The position numbers and the translations under genes were made by a program. From assembly GCA_017307755.1 (NCBI GenBank), contig JAFKGQ010000003.1, positions 62,001-126,000 on the forward strand: 64,000 nucleotides of DNA. Reading direction: 5' to 3'. Below, piece by piece: positions 18,378 to 27,448 of this stretch (the stretch's first letter is position 1; the number at the start of each line of letters is the position of its first letter). Under the pieces are notes generated by a model. It was given only the letters and a program-made list of their open reading frames with translations. It did no database searches and was not told where the DNA came from. This DNA is from Chitinophagaceae bacterium. GTDB taxonomy: Bacteria; Bacteroidota; Bacteroidia; Chitinophagales; Chitinophagaceae.

Positions 18378-18389
18378 GCAAACGTTTGC
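18378..18389. promoter_or_regulatory. Perfect 12-bp palindrome GCAAACGTTTGC (LacI-type operator candidate)
   Basis: The self-complementary 12-mer has the central CG and the CAAACG/CGTTTG arms that are usual for LacI/PurR-family operators. It lies about 30 nt upstream of the dipeptidase start codon (minus strand) and about 48 nt before the -33 element of the divergent candidate small RNA, so it could serve either. No LacI-family gene is present in the window. Confidence 0.4.
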
Positions 18390-18436
18390 GTGATCAGGGA
18401 ATAAGTCAGAAGTTTTGCACCTTTCTTGCACACTTA

Positions 18437-18466
18437 TTGAAATTTTCTTGCAATTTCCTACTTTAG
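18437..18466 (+). promoter_or_regulatory. Promoter of a candidate small RNA
   Basis: TTG at 18437-18439, exactly 19 nt, then TACTTTAG at 18459-18466 (one mismatch to TAnnTTTG). No plus-strand protein gene follows before 19240, but a strong terminator follows 45 nt later. Confidence 0.45.
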
Positions 18467-18470
18467 TATA

Positions 18471-18537
18471 AATAGGATAAGGTTTAATGGTAATGGAACT
18501 GATTAGAGCAACCTCCCTCCGGGGAGGTTTTTGTTTT
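18471..18537 (+). ncRNA. Candidate small RNA of about 65 nt with a UNCG-capped terminator
   Basis: A promoter match at 18437-18466 predicts a start near 18471. The terminator is an 8-bp perfect stem (18510-18517 with 18522-18529), a TCCG tetraloop of the very stable UNCG class, and a T-rich tail (18530-18537). On the opposite strand the hairpin has no T-tract, so it is not the terminator of the minus-strand gene that ends at 18551. The short reading frame inside (from 18488) runs through the terminator and looks accidental. The target and role are unknown. Confidence 0.4.
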
Positions 18538-18550
18538 CAGTCTTGTTTGA

Positions 18551-19093
18551 TCATTCACCACTTCCTTTATCTCCCACGAACCATTGTTCTTTATTACGGA
18601 ACAGTACGTTGAAGGTGGTAAAGCTGCCGTAGATACGGGTGATATATTGCTGGAGGTTGACCTTTTCTTCATCGCTCAATCCTTTGTGGCCATTGATCTG
18701 TTGTTCCAGGACCCGCAGTCTGTCACGGGCCATGACGATCTTATGAAAGAAGACATCGATGGGAATTTCCTTGGGTTTGATGGAGCCGTCGGATGACTTC
18801 AGCACCATGATACCGCCCCTCCATTTGTCACCCAGCGGTACGTTCTCGGTAAATCCTCCCCAGAGACGGAGTATCTTCAGGAGCGACCTTTCCACATCGG
18901 CGTGTGTTTCGATCTCTTCTGTTACGTTTTCGGGGATGATCTCGTCCAGGTGGTTGTCGTTCTTGTCCACTTCTTTGATGCCATGATTGATAAAGGAGAT
19001 GAGATAGGTGGCATAGCGGATGCCAACGATGACGCCGGGTCCGTACTGGGTATGCTGGAGACGGGTGCCTATCCCAAGCGTTAATTGATCCAT
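18551..19093 (-). CDS. Conserved hypothetical protein with an SH3-like N-terminus
   Basis: 180 residues, starting at MDQLTLGIGTRLQHTQYGPG. The first ~60 residues have the RLQHTQYGPGVIVGI pattern seen in small beta-barrel (Tudor/SH3-like) DNA-binding modules, such as the C-terminus of UvrD-like proteins, where a 'V.H..FG.G.V' stretch is common. The rest is helical and charged with no recognised motif, and no catalytic residues stand out. The upstream extension to 19177 was rejected because it lacks any such pattern. It is divergent from the VOC gene. The function is unknown; the DNA-binding idea is only an inference from the motif. Confidence 0.65.
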   Translation of the reverse strand: MDQLTLGIGTRLQHTQYGPGVIVGIRYATYLISFINHGIKEVDKNDNHLDEIIPENVTEEIETHADVERSLLKILRLWGGFTENVPLGDKWRGGIMVLKSSDGSIKPKEIPIDVFFHKIVMARDRLRVLEQQINGHKGLSDEEKVNLQQYITRIYGSFTTFNVLFRNKEQWFVGDKGSGE

Positions 19094-19239
19094 AAGCGCG
19101 GGGTTTTTGCGGCAAATATATTCCTTTACCTTTATGGACAGAGCGAAACACAGTTTCGCTGGCCGAAGGCCCATCATTAACCGTGCGCCGGGTATGGGTT
19201 ATATTCGGAGCAAACCATACCCGGCGCTCATACTCACCT

Positions 19240-19638
19240 ATGGTTTTCAAAAACGCTATCAGCTGGGTGGAAATTCCTACCACCGACCTGCAAAGAGCTC
19301 AAAAGTTTTACGAGGCGATCTTCGACATCGAGATGGTGCCGTTGGATATGTCTCATGTCAAGATGAGGATGTTCCCGGTGGAGAGTCCCACCTCTGTTGC
19401 CGGGGCGCTCTGTTTTGCCGAAGGGATCTATAAACCTTCCGCCACGGAAGGTCCGCTGGTGTACCTCAATGCCAACCCGGATGTGCAGCGGGTGCTGGAT
19501 AATGTAGAGGCTGCCGGCGGGAAGGTCCTTGTTCCGAAGACAGAGATCAGTCCTGAGTACGGGCATATGGGTATATTCATCGACACGGAAGGCAACCGGA
19601 TCGGGCTGCATAGTGTGCCTCCGGGGTTTAGCATGTAA
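19240..19638 (+). CDS. VOC-superfamily (glyoxalase/bleomycin-resistance-like) protein
   Basis: 132 residues beginning MVFKNAISWVEIPTTDLQRAQKFYE, with the paired beta-alpha-beta-beta-beta modules of the vicinal-oxygen-chelate fold. The first-module pattern is WVEIPTTDLQRAQKFYEAIF. The closing pattern MGIFIDTEGNRIGLHS carries a metal-ligand Glu region. Members bind small ligands or metals in many reactions and the substrate cannot be told from sequence. The frame upstream of 19240 has no family similarity, so the internal ATG is used. It converges with the gene at 19691. Confidence 0.85.
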   Translation: MVFKNAISWVEIPTTDLQRAQKFYEAIFDIEMVPLDMSHVKMRMFPVESPTSVAGALCFAEGIYKPSATEGPLVYLNANPDVQRVLDNVEAAGGKVLVPKTEISPEYGHMGIFIDTEGNRIGLHSVPPGFSM

Positions 19639-19690
19639 GACCTGGGCCTGGACCGATGCAAGGCTGCTGCCAGTGACGGGTCCTGGCGCG

Positions 19691-20443
19691 TCAGGGCCTG
19701 TCTTTCCTATCCGCCTTGTATTGTTTGAAGGCTATTTTAATATAATCGAAGAAGTCGTAGTCGGTGGCTTTCCTGCAAAATTCATAAGAGGGCCTATATT
19801 TTACCATAAAGCTGTCCAGTTCTTCTCCGTCCATATGGGTGAGTTTTTTGACGATGTATGGACTAAAACGGTGATCGACATATTTTTCCTGTTCTTCTTC
19901 CACCAGCCGGCCCTGGAAGGCCAGCATACGCCGGGTGCGGTCCCGCCGGAAGACATTGATCAGCTCATCCAGGTCCACCCCTGCTCCCAGGCCTCCGCTG
20001 GTGGTAGGGCTGGTAAGCTTAAACCCGGGCTTTTTAAAGTCGAAAATTTTGGCATAATCCTTCCTGTTCTGTAGCGAATCCATACGGTAGTTGCGGGGCA
20101 TGACCTTTACTTCCTTTAGTTCGAGGGGGTCGACATGGAGGGCAATGTCAAAACCCGTCATGGCGTTGATGTCTTTGACGGGAAATTTCTGTGTGGACCT
20201 GCCCAGGTAAGAGAAAGAGATGGAATCTTCATAGGGTACTACGATGTAATAATTACCATTGGAATCCGTCGCCGTACCCTTTCCCGTGTTGGTCATGACG
20301 CTGACCCCTTCCAGCGGTCGGGTCCTGTACATATTGTACACCGTCCCATGGATCGTCACCTGCTGGCCCCAGGCCTTCCCGCAGGCCAGGAATGTCAGGG
20401 ATAAGATAAGGACCAGTAATGCTTTATGGGTAGAATGGGCCAA
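19691..20443 (-). CDS. Exported carboxypeptidase-regulatory-like domain protein
   Basis: 250 residues. Signal peptide (to about residue 26, GKAWGQ). Then a CarboxypepD_reg-like beta-sandwich at ~28-110, with VTIHGTVYNMYRTRPLEGVSVMTNTGKGTATDSNGNYYI in the strand order expected. The C-terminal half is helical and charged with no recognised motif. This is the N-terminal module of SusC-type receptors occurring without the barrel, a common type of cell-envelope protein in Bacteroidota. Partner and role are unknown. It follows purN on the same strand, 63 nt downstream. Confidence 0.8.
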   Translation of the reverse strand: MAHSTHKALLVLILSLTFLACGKAWGQQVTIHGTVYNMYRTRPLEGVSVMTNTGKGTATDSNGNYYIVVPYEDSISFSYLGRSTQKFPVKDINAMTGFDIALHVDPLELKEVKVMPRNYRMDSLQNRKDYAKIFDFKKPGFKLTSPTTSGGLGAGVDLDELINVFRRDRTRRMLAFQGRLVEEEQEKYVDHRFSPYIVKKLTHMDGEELDSFMVKYRPSYEFCRKATDYDFFDYIKIAFKQYKADRKDRP

Positions 20444-20506
20444 GAAGTCAATTTTTAAAGTGATATTACTACCAAATCCGGAAATTATGGGTGCCGAAAG
20501 GGCGGT

Positions 20507-21085
20507 TTAACGTTTTTTTGAGAGGACCTCCTCTATGATCCGGGGAAAATGTTCGTGTTCCAGCCAGTGCACTTTCTGCGCCAGGGTTTCGGGGGTGTCA
20601 TCCTCCTCTATGATACAGACGGCCTGGAAGATGGTCTGGCCATGATCGTACAATTCATCCACATAATGGATGGTGATACCGGACTGTTTTTCTTTTGCCG
20701 CGATGACGGCCTCATGTACGTGGTGTCCATACATGCCTTTTCCGCCATATTTTGGCAAAAGCGCCGGGTGGATGTTGACGATCCTGCGGGTGTATGCCTG
20801 TACCAGCGCGGAAGGAATCTTCCATAAAAAGCCGGCCAGTACGACAAAGCTAATGTTTAGCTCTTGTAGCTGGGGTAAATAGGCATCGCCCCGGAAGAAC
20901 CTTTCTTTTTCGATGAGAAGTGTGGGAATGTGCTCCTGCGCGGCAATATTCAACACGCCGGCGCCAGGTTTATTACAAACGATCAGGCTTATTTTGATGG
21001 TAGGATGCTGACGAAAATGGTCGATGATACGGGCTGCGTTGGAGCCGGCCCCCGAAGCGAAAATGGCGATCTGCTGCATCCGCAA
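20507..21085 (-). CDS. purN: Phosphoribosylglycinamide formyltransferase PurN
   Basis: 192 residues. It transfers the formyl group of 10-formyl-tetrahydrofolate to GAR in purine synthesis (third step) in the cytoplasm. Motifs: phosphate-binding FASGAGSNA at the N-terminus; catalytic Asn-x-His in IVNIHPALLPKYGGKGMYG near residue 95; and the Asp in DHGQTIF near 140. Length agrees with the family (~190-215). No other pur genes are adjacent. Divergent from the actA operon across a 283-nt gap. Confidence 0.95.
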   Translation of the reverse strand: MRMQQIAIFASGAGSNAARIIDHFRQHPTIKISLIVCNKPGAGVLNIAAQEHIPTLLIEKERFFRGDAYLPQLQELNISFVVLAGFLWKIPSALVQAYTRRIVNIHPALLPKYGGKGMYGHHVHEAVIAAKEKQSGITIHYVDELYDHGQTIFQAVCIIEEDDTPETLAQKVHWLEHEHFPRIIEEVLSKKR

Positions 21086-21288
21086 ATGTAGGATTCAGGG
21101 AGAAAATAAAAATGATATACGTTCGTTTATAGGGTTTAAGGTATAAAAATCGCACCGCTCCCCCGCCTGATTTGAACACTGATCTTTGTTCAAAAATTCT
21201 GCTGACAGTAATATGACAGAAGGTCATAAGCGAATTGTACAATCCGCTGAAATCCACGCCAGATGCGGCAAAAAAAATTTCCACCATG

Positions 21289-21321
21289 TTGATATTTTGT
21301 TAAAATCCTGACTTATTTTTG
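21289..21321 (+). promoter_or_regulatory. Likely promoter of the ACIII/oxidase operon
   Basis: The -7 box TATTTTTG (21314-21321) matches TAnnTTTG exactly. TTG at 21289-21291 lies 22 nt upstream, at the long end of accepted spacing; a closer TTG (21297) is too near. The predicted leader is about 43 nt. The rest of the 283-nt gap between purN and actA holds no further gene that can be recognised. Confidence 0.45.
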
Positions 21322-21368
21322 CAACCTGTTAAGGAGATTTTTCCACATTTATACAACAGATTGTATAT

Positions 21369-22631
21369 ATGATCAACCAAAGGCCGATTGTAAAGACATT
21401 AATTTTCAGTATCCTCCTCTCCTCGCTGGTTTCAATGGGATTTACGGGTTATGCGCAAGATGGGAAAGCACTGTTCCAGACGAACTGTGCGTCCTGTCAT
21501 AATCCGGTGAAGCAGATCCTTGGCCCGGCATTGAAAGGAGTGGAGGAGAGAGTGCCGGATAAGAAGCTGTTGTATGACTGGATCAAGAACAACAAGCAGG
21601 TGCTGGCCGGAGGTAATCCATATTTTACGGCACTGTACAACCAGTTCAACAAGACGCAGATGAACACCTTTCCCTCTATGACGGATAAGGAGATCGATGC
21701 GATCCTGAAGTATGTGGAGGATTATAAGGTGGAAACTACTTCCGGGCCTACTCCCGGAGGGGAACAGAAGGAGGACAGCGACAGCACCCTGCTGTATGGT
21801 ATCCTCACGCTGATCCTGGCCATCATCATGTTCGTGTTGTTGCAGGTAAACGCCAGCCTGAAGAAACTCTCCGACGACAAAGAGGGCATTCCTGCGCATG
21901 AGCCCATTCCTTTCTATCGTAACAAGGTCTACATCACCTTTGTCATACTCATCCTCTTCATCCTTGGCGGCTACTGGGTTGTCCAGGGCGCCATCGGGCT
22001 GGGCCGTCAGAAGAATTATCAGCCGGAGCAGCCTATCTTCTATTCGCACAAGGTGCACGCCGGCATCAACCAGATCAGCTGTCTTTACTGTCATACCAAC
22101 GCCTGGGAGAGCAAGCATGCTACCGTGCCTTCGCTGAATGTGTGTATGAACTGTCATGCGGCGATCAACGATTACACCAAGGGTCCGAAGCTTTACCGTG
22201 AGGACGGCAGCGAGGTGGATGGAACGGCCGAGATCCAGAAGATCTACGAACATACCGGCTATGATCCCAAAACCCAGCGTTACAGCAATATCGCAAAAGC
22301 GACGCCCGTAGAATGGGTAAAGATCCACAATCTCCCCGACCATGTATACTTCAACCACTCCCAGCACGTCCGTGCCGGCCAGGTACAGTGTCAGACCTGT
22401 CATGGTCCTATCCAGGAAATGGATGAGGTAAAACAGTTTGCCGAGCTAAGCATGGGCTGGTGTATCAACTGCCACCGTACCACCAAGGTCAATTTTGGCG
22501 ACTCCACCGGCAATGGCAACAAGTTCTACAGCATCTACGAGAAGTTCCATAAAGATCTGAAAACGGGCAAGGTCGATAGCGTCACCGTTGAGAACATCGG
22601 TGGTACCGAATGTCAGAAGTGCCATTATTAA
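21369..22631 (+). CDS. actA: ACIII subunit ActA, six-heme cytochrome c
   Basis: 420 residues with a signal peptide. There are six CxxCH heme sites: one (CASCH, ~residue 40) in an N-terminal monoheme cytochrome domain, and five (CLYCH, CMNCH, CQTCH, CINCH, CQKCH) in the C-terminal half. Two membrane helices lie between them at ~140-160 and ~188-208. ActA collects electrons in ACIII, the quinol:cytochrome c oxidoreductase that replaces bc1 in Bacteroidota. The final CQKCHY sits at the very C-terminus. It is the first gene of a plus-strand operon. Confidence 0.93.
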   Translation: MINQRPIVKTLIFSILLSSLVSMGFTGYAQDGKALFQTNCASCHNPVKQILGPALKGVEERVPDKKLLYDWIKNNKQVLAGGNPYFTALYNQFNKTQMNTFPSMTDKEIDAILKYVEDYKVETTSGPTPGGEQKEDSDSTLLYGILTLILAIIMFVLLQVNASLKKLSDDKEGIPAHEPIPFYRNKVYITFVILILFILGGYWVVQGAIGLGRQKNYQPEQPIFYSHKVHAGINQISCLYCHTNAWESKHATVPSLNVCMNCHAAINDYTKGPKLYREDGSEVDGTAEIQKIYEHTGYDPKTQRYSNIAKATPVEWVKIHNLPDHVYFNHSQHVRAGQVQCQTCHGPIQEMDEVKQFAELSMGWCINCHRTTKVNFGDSTGNGNKFYSIYEKFHKDLKTGKVDSVTVENIGGTECQKCHY

Positions 22632-22720
22632 TACCAAGATTGTAAATATATATACCGTAAAATTCAAGCCCCTTAGAAGTTGTCCGGATGGTCCGGAGTC
22701 CGGGGTGAAATTTCTCAAAT

Positions 22721-25700
22721 ATGAGCGACAAAAAGTACTGGCAAAGTTTCGGAGAGCGCAATAACAGTGAAGCGTTTCAGAAATCAACGGAGAATGAATT
22801 CAGAGAAGATCTCCCGTTGGAAGGCCTGGATGGAAAAGGATTGCTCGATGCGAAAACTCCCCGGAGGGATTTCTTAAAATATTTAGGGTTCAGTACGGCT
22901 GCCGCGACACTGGCTGCCAGCTGCGAGATCCCTGTAAAGAAGGTCGTACCTTATCTGAACAAACCCGAGAACATGGTGCCGGGTGTGGCCGATTATTATG
23001 CCACGACCTACAATATTGGCGGGGATATCGTTCCTGTGGTAGCAAAAGTGAGGGATGGCCGGCCCATCAAGCTGGAGGGGAATGAGATGTCCTCCGTTAC
23101 CAGGGGCGCTACTTCCGCCCGGGTGCAGGCATCCGTCCTGGACCTGTATGATACGGCCCGTCTCCGCTTCCCCGTACAGATGGTGGATGGCAAACCCAAG
23201 GAGGTAAGCACTTTTGAAGCGTTCGACAAACTGGCAGGCGATGCGCTTGCCGGAGCCGCCGGCGCTCCGCTGGTGATCCTGACAGGGACCATCACTTCTC
23301 CCACCACCAAACAGATCATTACCGAATTCTTAGCAAAATATCCCGGCAGCCGTCATGTACAATACGATGCCGACAGCTACAGCGGTATCCTGCTGGCCAA
23401 TGAAGCCACCTACGGTAAAAAGGCTATTCCTTCTTACCGCTTTGAGAATGCGAAGGTTATCGTGAGCCTGGGGGCGGACTTCCTCGGTACCTGGGGCGCT
23501 CACCTGGAATACAGCCTGGGGTATGCCACGAACAGGAAGATCGACGCGAAGAACCCGTCCATGAGCAAGCACTATCAGTTCGAGAGCTTGCTGTCCATGA
23601 CAGGGGCCAATGCCGACGACCGCTATACCCATCGTCCTTCCGAGGCCGGCGCCGTAGCTTTGGCCCTGCTGGCCGAACTGGGCGGAAGCGTAACCGCCCC
23701 TGCGTTGGACGAAAAACTGAAAGCGGGCATTAAAAAAGCTGCCAAGGACCTGTTGGCCAACAAGGGTAAAGCCCTGGTGGTCAGCGGTAGCAATAATCCT
23801 GATATACAGGTGGTTGTGAATGCCATCAACGAAGCCATTGGTGCGGGTGGAACGACCATCGACTGGTCGGCATCCCTGCAAACCCGCCAGGGTATCGACA
23901 GCGAGATGAATACGCTGGTGGCCGATATGAATGCCGGAAAGGTGGGCGCCCTGCTGATCTATGGCGTCAACCCGGCCTACGACTATTATGATGCTGCCGG
24001 ATTCAAGACCGGTCTTCAGAAGGTGAAGACCACTATTTCCTTTAACGATCGTCTGGATGAGACATCCGAGCTGGTGAAGCTCGTCCTGCCTGCTCCTCAC
24101 TTTTTGGAAAGCTGGGGTGATGCCGAACCCAAGCCCGGACATTTCAGCTTTATACAGCCTACGATCTCTCCGCTGTTCAAGACCAGGGCCTTTGAGGATT
24201 CCCTGCTGAAATGGATCGGCAGCACGACCACATACGAAAATTATTTTAAACAATATTGGACCAGCAAGCTGGGTGGTGTCGAAGGATATGAGAAAGCCCT
24301 GCAGGAAGGCGTGGTAGAGCCCGCTACGGCTGCTGCCGCCACAGGCGGATCTTTTAATGGCGCCAAGCTCAGCGAAGCGGCAGCTGCCATCGGCAATACC
24401 AAGAAAGGCGCCGGCTTTGAGCTGGTGGTGTACCAGAAGATCGCCCTCGGCACCGGTGCTCAGGCCAACAACCCCTGGCTGCTGGAGTTTCCCGACCCTG
24501 TATCCAAGGCTACCTGGGACAACTACCTGGTGGTTTCTCCCAAGTTCGCCAAGGACAACTGGAACTTGGACCTTGCTGACCGCCGCCAGGCCGACGCATA
24601 TGAAGTTCATCCTGAAAAGCAGCTGCTCAAAATAAAAGTCGGTAATAAAGAGATGCCTCCCATGCCTGTGGTGATCATCCCCGGTACGGACAACAATGTC
24701 ATCGGGATCGCCGTGGGTTATGGCCGCAGCAGCGCCAAGGCGGAGAATACCGCCGACTTTATCGGAAAGTCTGTCGTAGGCGCCGGATGGAATGCATTCC
24801 CTCTGCTGACCTTCAACGGAACAACGGTGGAGTGGAGCGCACCCATCGCCAGCGTGGAAAAAGCCGAAGGCAGCTACCAGATCGCGCAGACACAGACCCA
24901 CAGCAGCTATGAAAACCGTACGGAAGTGGTGAAGGAAGTGACGCTGGATCAGTTCATCAAAAATCCGGCAGAGATATATGAAGAGCGGGAAGCCGAATTG
25001 AAACCTTTTGGCGGCATTGAAAATTTCGACAAAGACGGTACGCTGTACCCTTATTACGATAAGCCGGGCATCAAGTGGGGTATGTCCATCGATATGAACG
25101 CCTGTTATGGCTGCGGCGCCTGTGTGGTAGCCTGTCATGCCGAGAACAACGTATCCGTGGTCGGAAAGAGCGAGGTACTGCGTTGGCACGATATGCACTG
25201 GCTTCGGATCGACCGTTATTTCAGCGGCGAACTGGATGATCCCAACAGCATCCAGACGGTGTTCCAGCCCATGCTTTGCCAGCATTGCGACAATGCTCCC
25301 TGTGAGAACGTTTGTCCTGTTTCAGCCACCAACCACAGCAGCGAAGGGCTCAACCAGATGGCCTACAACCGCTGTATCGGTACAAGATATTGCGCCAACA
25401 ACTGTCCATATAAAGTACGTCGTTTCAACTGGGCCGATTATACGGGCGCCGACAGCTTCCCCGACAACCAGGACCAGACGACGGTGGGCAAACTGGACCC
25501 CACAGTGTTCCAGATGAACGACGATCTCACCCGTATGGTGCTGAACCCGGATGTTACTGTCCGCAGTCGCGGGGTAATGGAAAAATGTTCTTTCTGCGTA
25601 CAGCGTCTGCAGGATGGCAAGCTGAAAGCAAAGAAGGAAAACCGTCCGCTGAAAGACCTGGAAGACGTCAGGACCGCCTGCCAGCAGGCCTGTTCCTCCG

Positions 25701-25903
25701 ACGCTATCGTATTCGGCAATGTCAATGACCACACCAGCCTGGTCAGCCGCACGAGGAAGGAAAATGCACAGCGGCTGTACTATGTTATCGAAGAGACGCA
25801 TACTTTGCCGAATGTCAACTACCTGGCCAAGGTCCGTCATACGGATGTGATCAAAGGTGTGAAGGAAGAGGCCGCGGGCGCGGTTGAAGAGAAACATGCT
25901 TAA
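22721..25903 (+). CDS. actB: ACIII subunit ActB, molybdopterin-oxidoreductase-like iron-sulfur protein
   Basis: 1060 residues. Near the N-terminus are a twin-arginine motif (R48-R49 in RRDFLKY) and a lipobox (LAASC, Cys68), so it should be exported folded by Tat and lipid-anchored outside. Residues ~90-770 resemble a molybdopterin oxidoreductase; in characterised ACIII no molybdenum cofactor is bound there. From ~785 a ferredoxin-like domain has Cys clusters CYGCGACVVAC, CQHCDNAPCENVC, CIGTRYCANNC and CSFC...CQQAC, enough for four Fe-S clusters. It links quinone-binding ActC to the ActA hemes. Gap of 89 nt after actA. Confidence 0.93.
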   Translation: MSDKKYWQSFGERNNSEAFQKSTENEFREDLPLEGLDGKGLLDAKTPRRDFLKYLGFSTAAATLAASCEIPVKKVVPYLNKPENMVPGVADYYATTYNIGGDIVPVVAKVRDGRPIKLEGNEMSSVTRGATSARVQASVLDLYDTARLRFPVQMVDGKPKEVSTFEAFDKLAGDALAGAAGAPLVILTGTITSPTTKQIITEFLAKYPGSRHVQYDADSYSGILLANEATYGKKAIPSYRFENAKVIVSLGADFLGTWGAHLEYSLGYATNRKIDAKNPSMSKHYQFESLLSMTGANADDRYTHRPSEAGAVALALLAELGGSVTAPALDEKLKAGIKKAAKDLLANKGKALVVSGSNNPDIQVVVNAINEAIGAGGTTIDWSASLQTRQGIDSEMNTLVADMNAGKVGALLIYGVNPAYDYYDAAGFKTGLQKVKTTISFNDRLDETSELVKLVLPAPHFLESWGDAEPKPGHFSFIQPTISPLFKTRAFEDSLLKWIGSTTTYENYFKQYWTSKLGGVEGYEKALQEGVVEPATAAAATGGSFNGAKLSEAAAAIGNTKKGAGFELVVYQKIALGTGAQANNPWLLEFPDPVSKATWDNYLVVSPKFAKDNWNLDLADRRQADAYEVHPEKQLLKIKVGNKEMPPMPVVIIPGTDNNVIGIAVGYGRSSAKAENTADFIGKSVVGAGWNAFPLLTFNGTTVEWSAPIASVEKAEGSYQIAQTQTHSSYENRTEVVKEVTLDQFIKNPAEIYEEREAELKPFGGIENFDKDGTLYPYYDKPGIKWGMSIDMNACYGCGACVVACHAENNVSVVGKSEVLRWHDMHWLRIDRYFSGELDDPNSIQTVFQPMLCQHCDNAPCENVCPVSATNHSSEGLNQMAYNRCIGTRYCANNCPYKVRRFNWADYTGADSFPDNQDQTTVGKLDPTVFQMNDDLTRMVLNPDVTVRSRGVMEKCSFCVQRLQDGKLKAKKENRPLKDLEDVRTACQQACSSDAIVFGNVNDHTSLVSRTRKENAQRLYYVIEETHTLPNVNYLAKVRHTDVIKGVKEEAAGAVEEKHA

Positions 25904-25924
25904 AAAAAACGAATTTATTGAACT

Positions 25925-27403
25925 ATGTCATTATTAAGGTACGAATCACAAGTAAGACCAGCCCTGGTAGAAGGTCAGAAAGGTTATCACGAAGTCACGG
26001 AAGATATAGTGCGTCCTATAGAAGCCTCTCCTTCCCGTGCATGGTGGGTCGGGTTTCTGATCTCTGTGGGTCTGCTCATATTCGGGATCATCTCCGTCAC
26101 CCATGAGGTGATCTACGGGGTTGGTCAGTGGAACCTGAACAGGACCATCGGTTGGGGCTGGGACATCACCAACTTCGTCTGGTGGGTCGGTATCGGTCAC
26201 GCCGGAACCCTGATCTCCGCGATCCTGCTGCTCTTCCGTCAGGGATGGCGTACAGGTGTGAACCGTGCCGCGGAAGCCATGACAATTTTTGCGGTCATGT
26301 GTGCCGGTCAGTTCCCCATCTGGCACATGGGTCGTGTGTGGATGGCGTTCTTTGTAATGCCTTATCCCAATACCCGCGGTCCTTTGTGGCCGAACTTCAA
26401 CTCCCCCCTGTTGTGGGACGTGTTCGCCATCTCGACGTACTTTACCGTATCGCTGCTGTTCTGGTATTCGGGTCTGTTGCCCGACCTGGCCACCGTGCGG
26501 GACAGGGCCAAGCTGAAATGGAGAAAGGCTTTCTATGGCGTTGCGTCTTTTGGTTGGACGGGTTCCGCCAAACACTGGCAGCGTCATGAGGCTTTGTCCC
26601 TCGTGTTGGCAGGCCTTAGCACACCGCTGGTACTTTCCGTGCATACGATAGTATCCTTTGACTTCGCTACATCCGTTATTCCCGGCTGGCATACGACCAT
26701 CTTCCCCCCTTATTTCGTCGCGGGCGCCATCTTCTCCGGGTTTGCCATGGTGCAAACGCTGCTCCTGGTGACCAGAAAGGTGCTGAAGCTGGAAGAATAT
26801 ATTACGCTGGAGCACATCGAAGTAATGAATAAGGTTATTGTGCTCACCGGCTCTATCGTCGGTGTCGCTTATCTGACGGAGCTGTTTATCTCCTGGTATG
26901 GCCAGAACAAGTTTGAAGGCTGGGCCTTTATGCAAAACCGTGTGAACATCTTCAGCCCCTATGGATGGAGCTATTATCTCATGATGGGTTGTAACGTGCT
27001 GTCCCCCCAGATCTTCTGGTTCAGGAAGATGAGAAGGAACCTCACCGTCACTTTCTTTATGTCCGTGATCGTGAACATCGGGATGTGGTTCGAACGGTTT
27101 GTGATCATCGTTACTTCCATCTATCGTGACTATATCCCCAGCAGTTGGTCCACGTATTACCGGCCCACTATCTGGGAGGTTGGCTTTTACCTGGGAACTT
27201 TCGGGTTGTTCTTCACCTGTTATTTCCTGTTCTCGAAGTTCTTCCCTGTTATTGCGATCGCCGAGATCAAACATATCCTGAAGAAGTCCGGCGCCATTTA
27301 CAAGAACAAGATGGGTGGGATCGAGAAGGAGTCCGTGGAAGAGTTTGCGGAACAGCATGCTCATCATGACGAGCAGGAGCATGCGGCCCATGCAGCGCAC
27401 TGA
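25925..27403 (+). CDS. actC: ACIII subunit ActC, NrfD-like quinol-binding membrane protein
   Basis: 492 residues with about ten membrane helices and the NrfD/PsrC pattern GWGWDITNFVWWVGIGHAGTLISA near residue 75, which contributes the quinol site. Its paralogue ActF is encoded four genes downstream. In characterised ACIII, ActC holds the menaquinol-binding site and a half-channel for protons. The C-terminal tail is His/Glu-rich and cytoplasmic. The start is 21 nt after the actB stop. Confidence 0.93.
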   Translation: MSLLRYESQVRPALVEGQKGYHEVTEDIVRPIEASPSRAWWVGFLISVGLLIFGIISVTHEVIYGVGQWNLNRTIGWGWDITNFVWWVGIGHAGTLISAILLLFRQGWRTGVNRAAEAMTIFAVMCAGQFPIWHMGRVWMAFFVMPYPNTRGPLWPNFNSPLLWDVFAISTYFTVSLLFWYSGLLPDLATVRDRAKLKWRKAFYGVASFGWTGSAKHWQRHEALSLVLAGLSTPLVLSVHTIVSFDFATSVIPGWHTTIFPPYFVAGAIFSGFAMVQTLLLVTRKVLKLEEYITLEHIEVMNKVIVLTGSIVGVAYLTELFISWYGQNKFEGWAFMQNRVNIFSPYGWSYYLMMGCNVLSPQIFWFRKMRRNLTVTFFMSVIVNIGMWFERFVIIVTSIYRDYIPSSWSTYYRPTIWEVGFYLGTFGLFFTCYFLFSKFFPVIAIAEIKHILKKSGAIYKNKMGGIEKESVEEFAEQHAHHDEQEHAAHAAH

Positions 27404-27448
27404 TGGAAGAATTTAAACTAAGAAGACGATCATTAACAATAAAAGATT

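Noticed and set aside
23330..25285. A 651-codon open frame on the minus strand opposite actB, and a 484-codon one opposite actC (25946-27400)
   Set aside because: Both mirror strongly coding plus-strand genes of a well-known operon. Their translations show no family pattern and are rich in His/Arg/Gln as expected from antisense reading of these codons.
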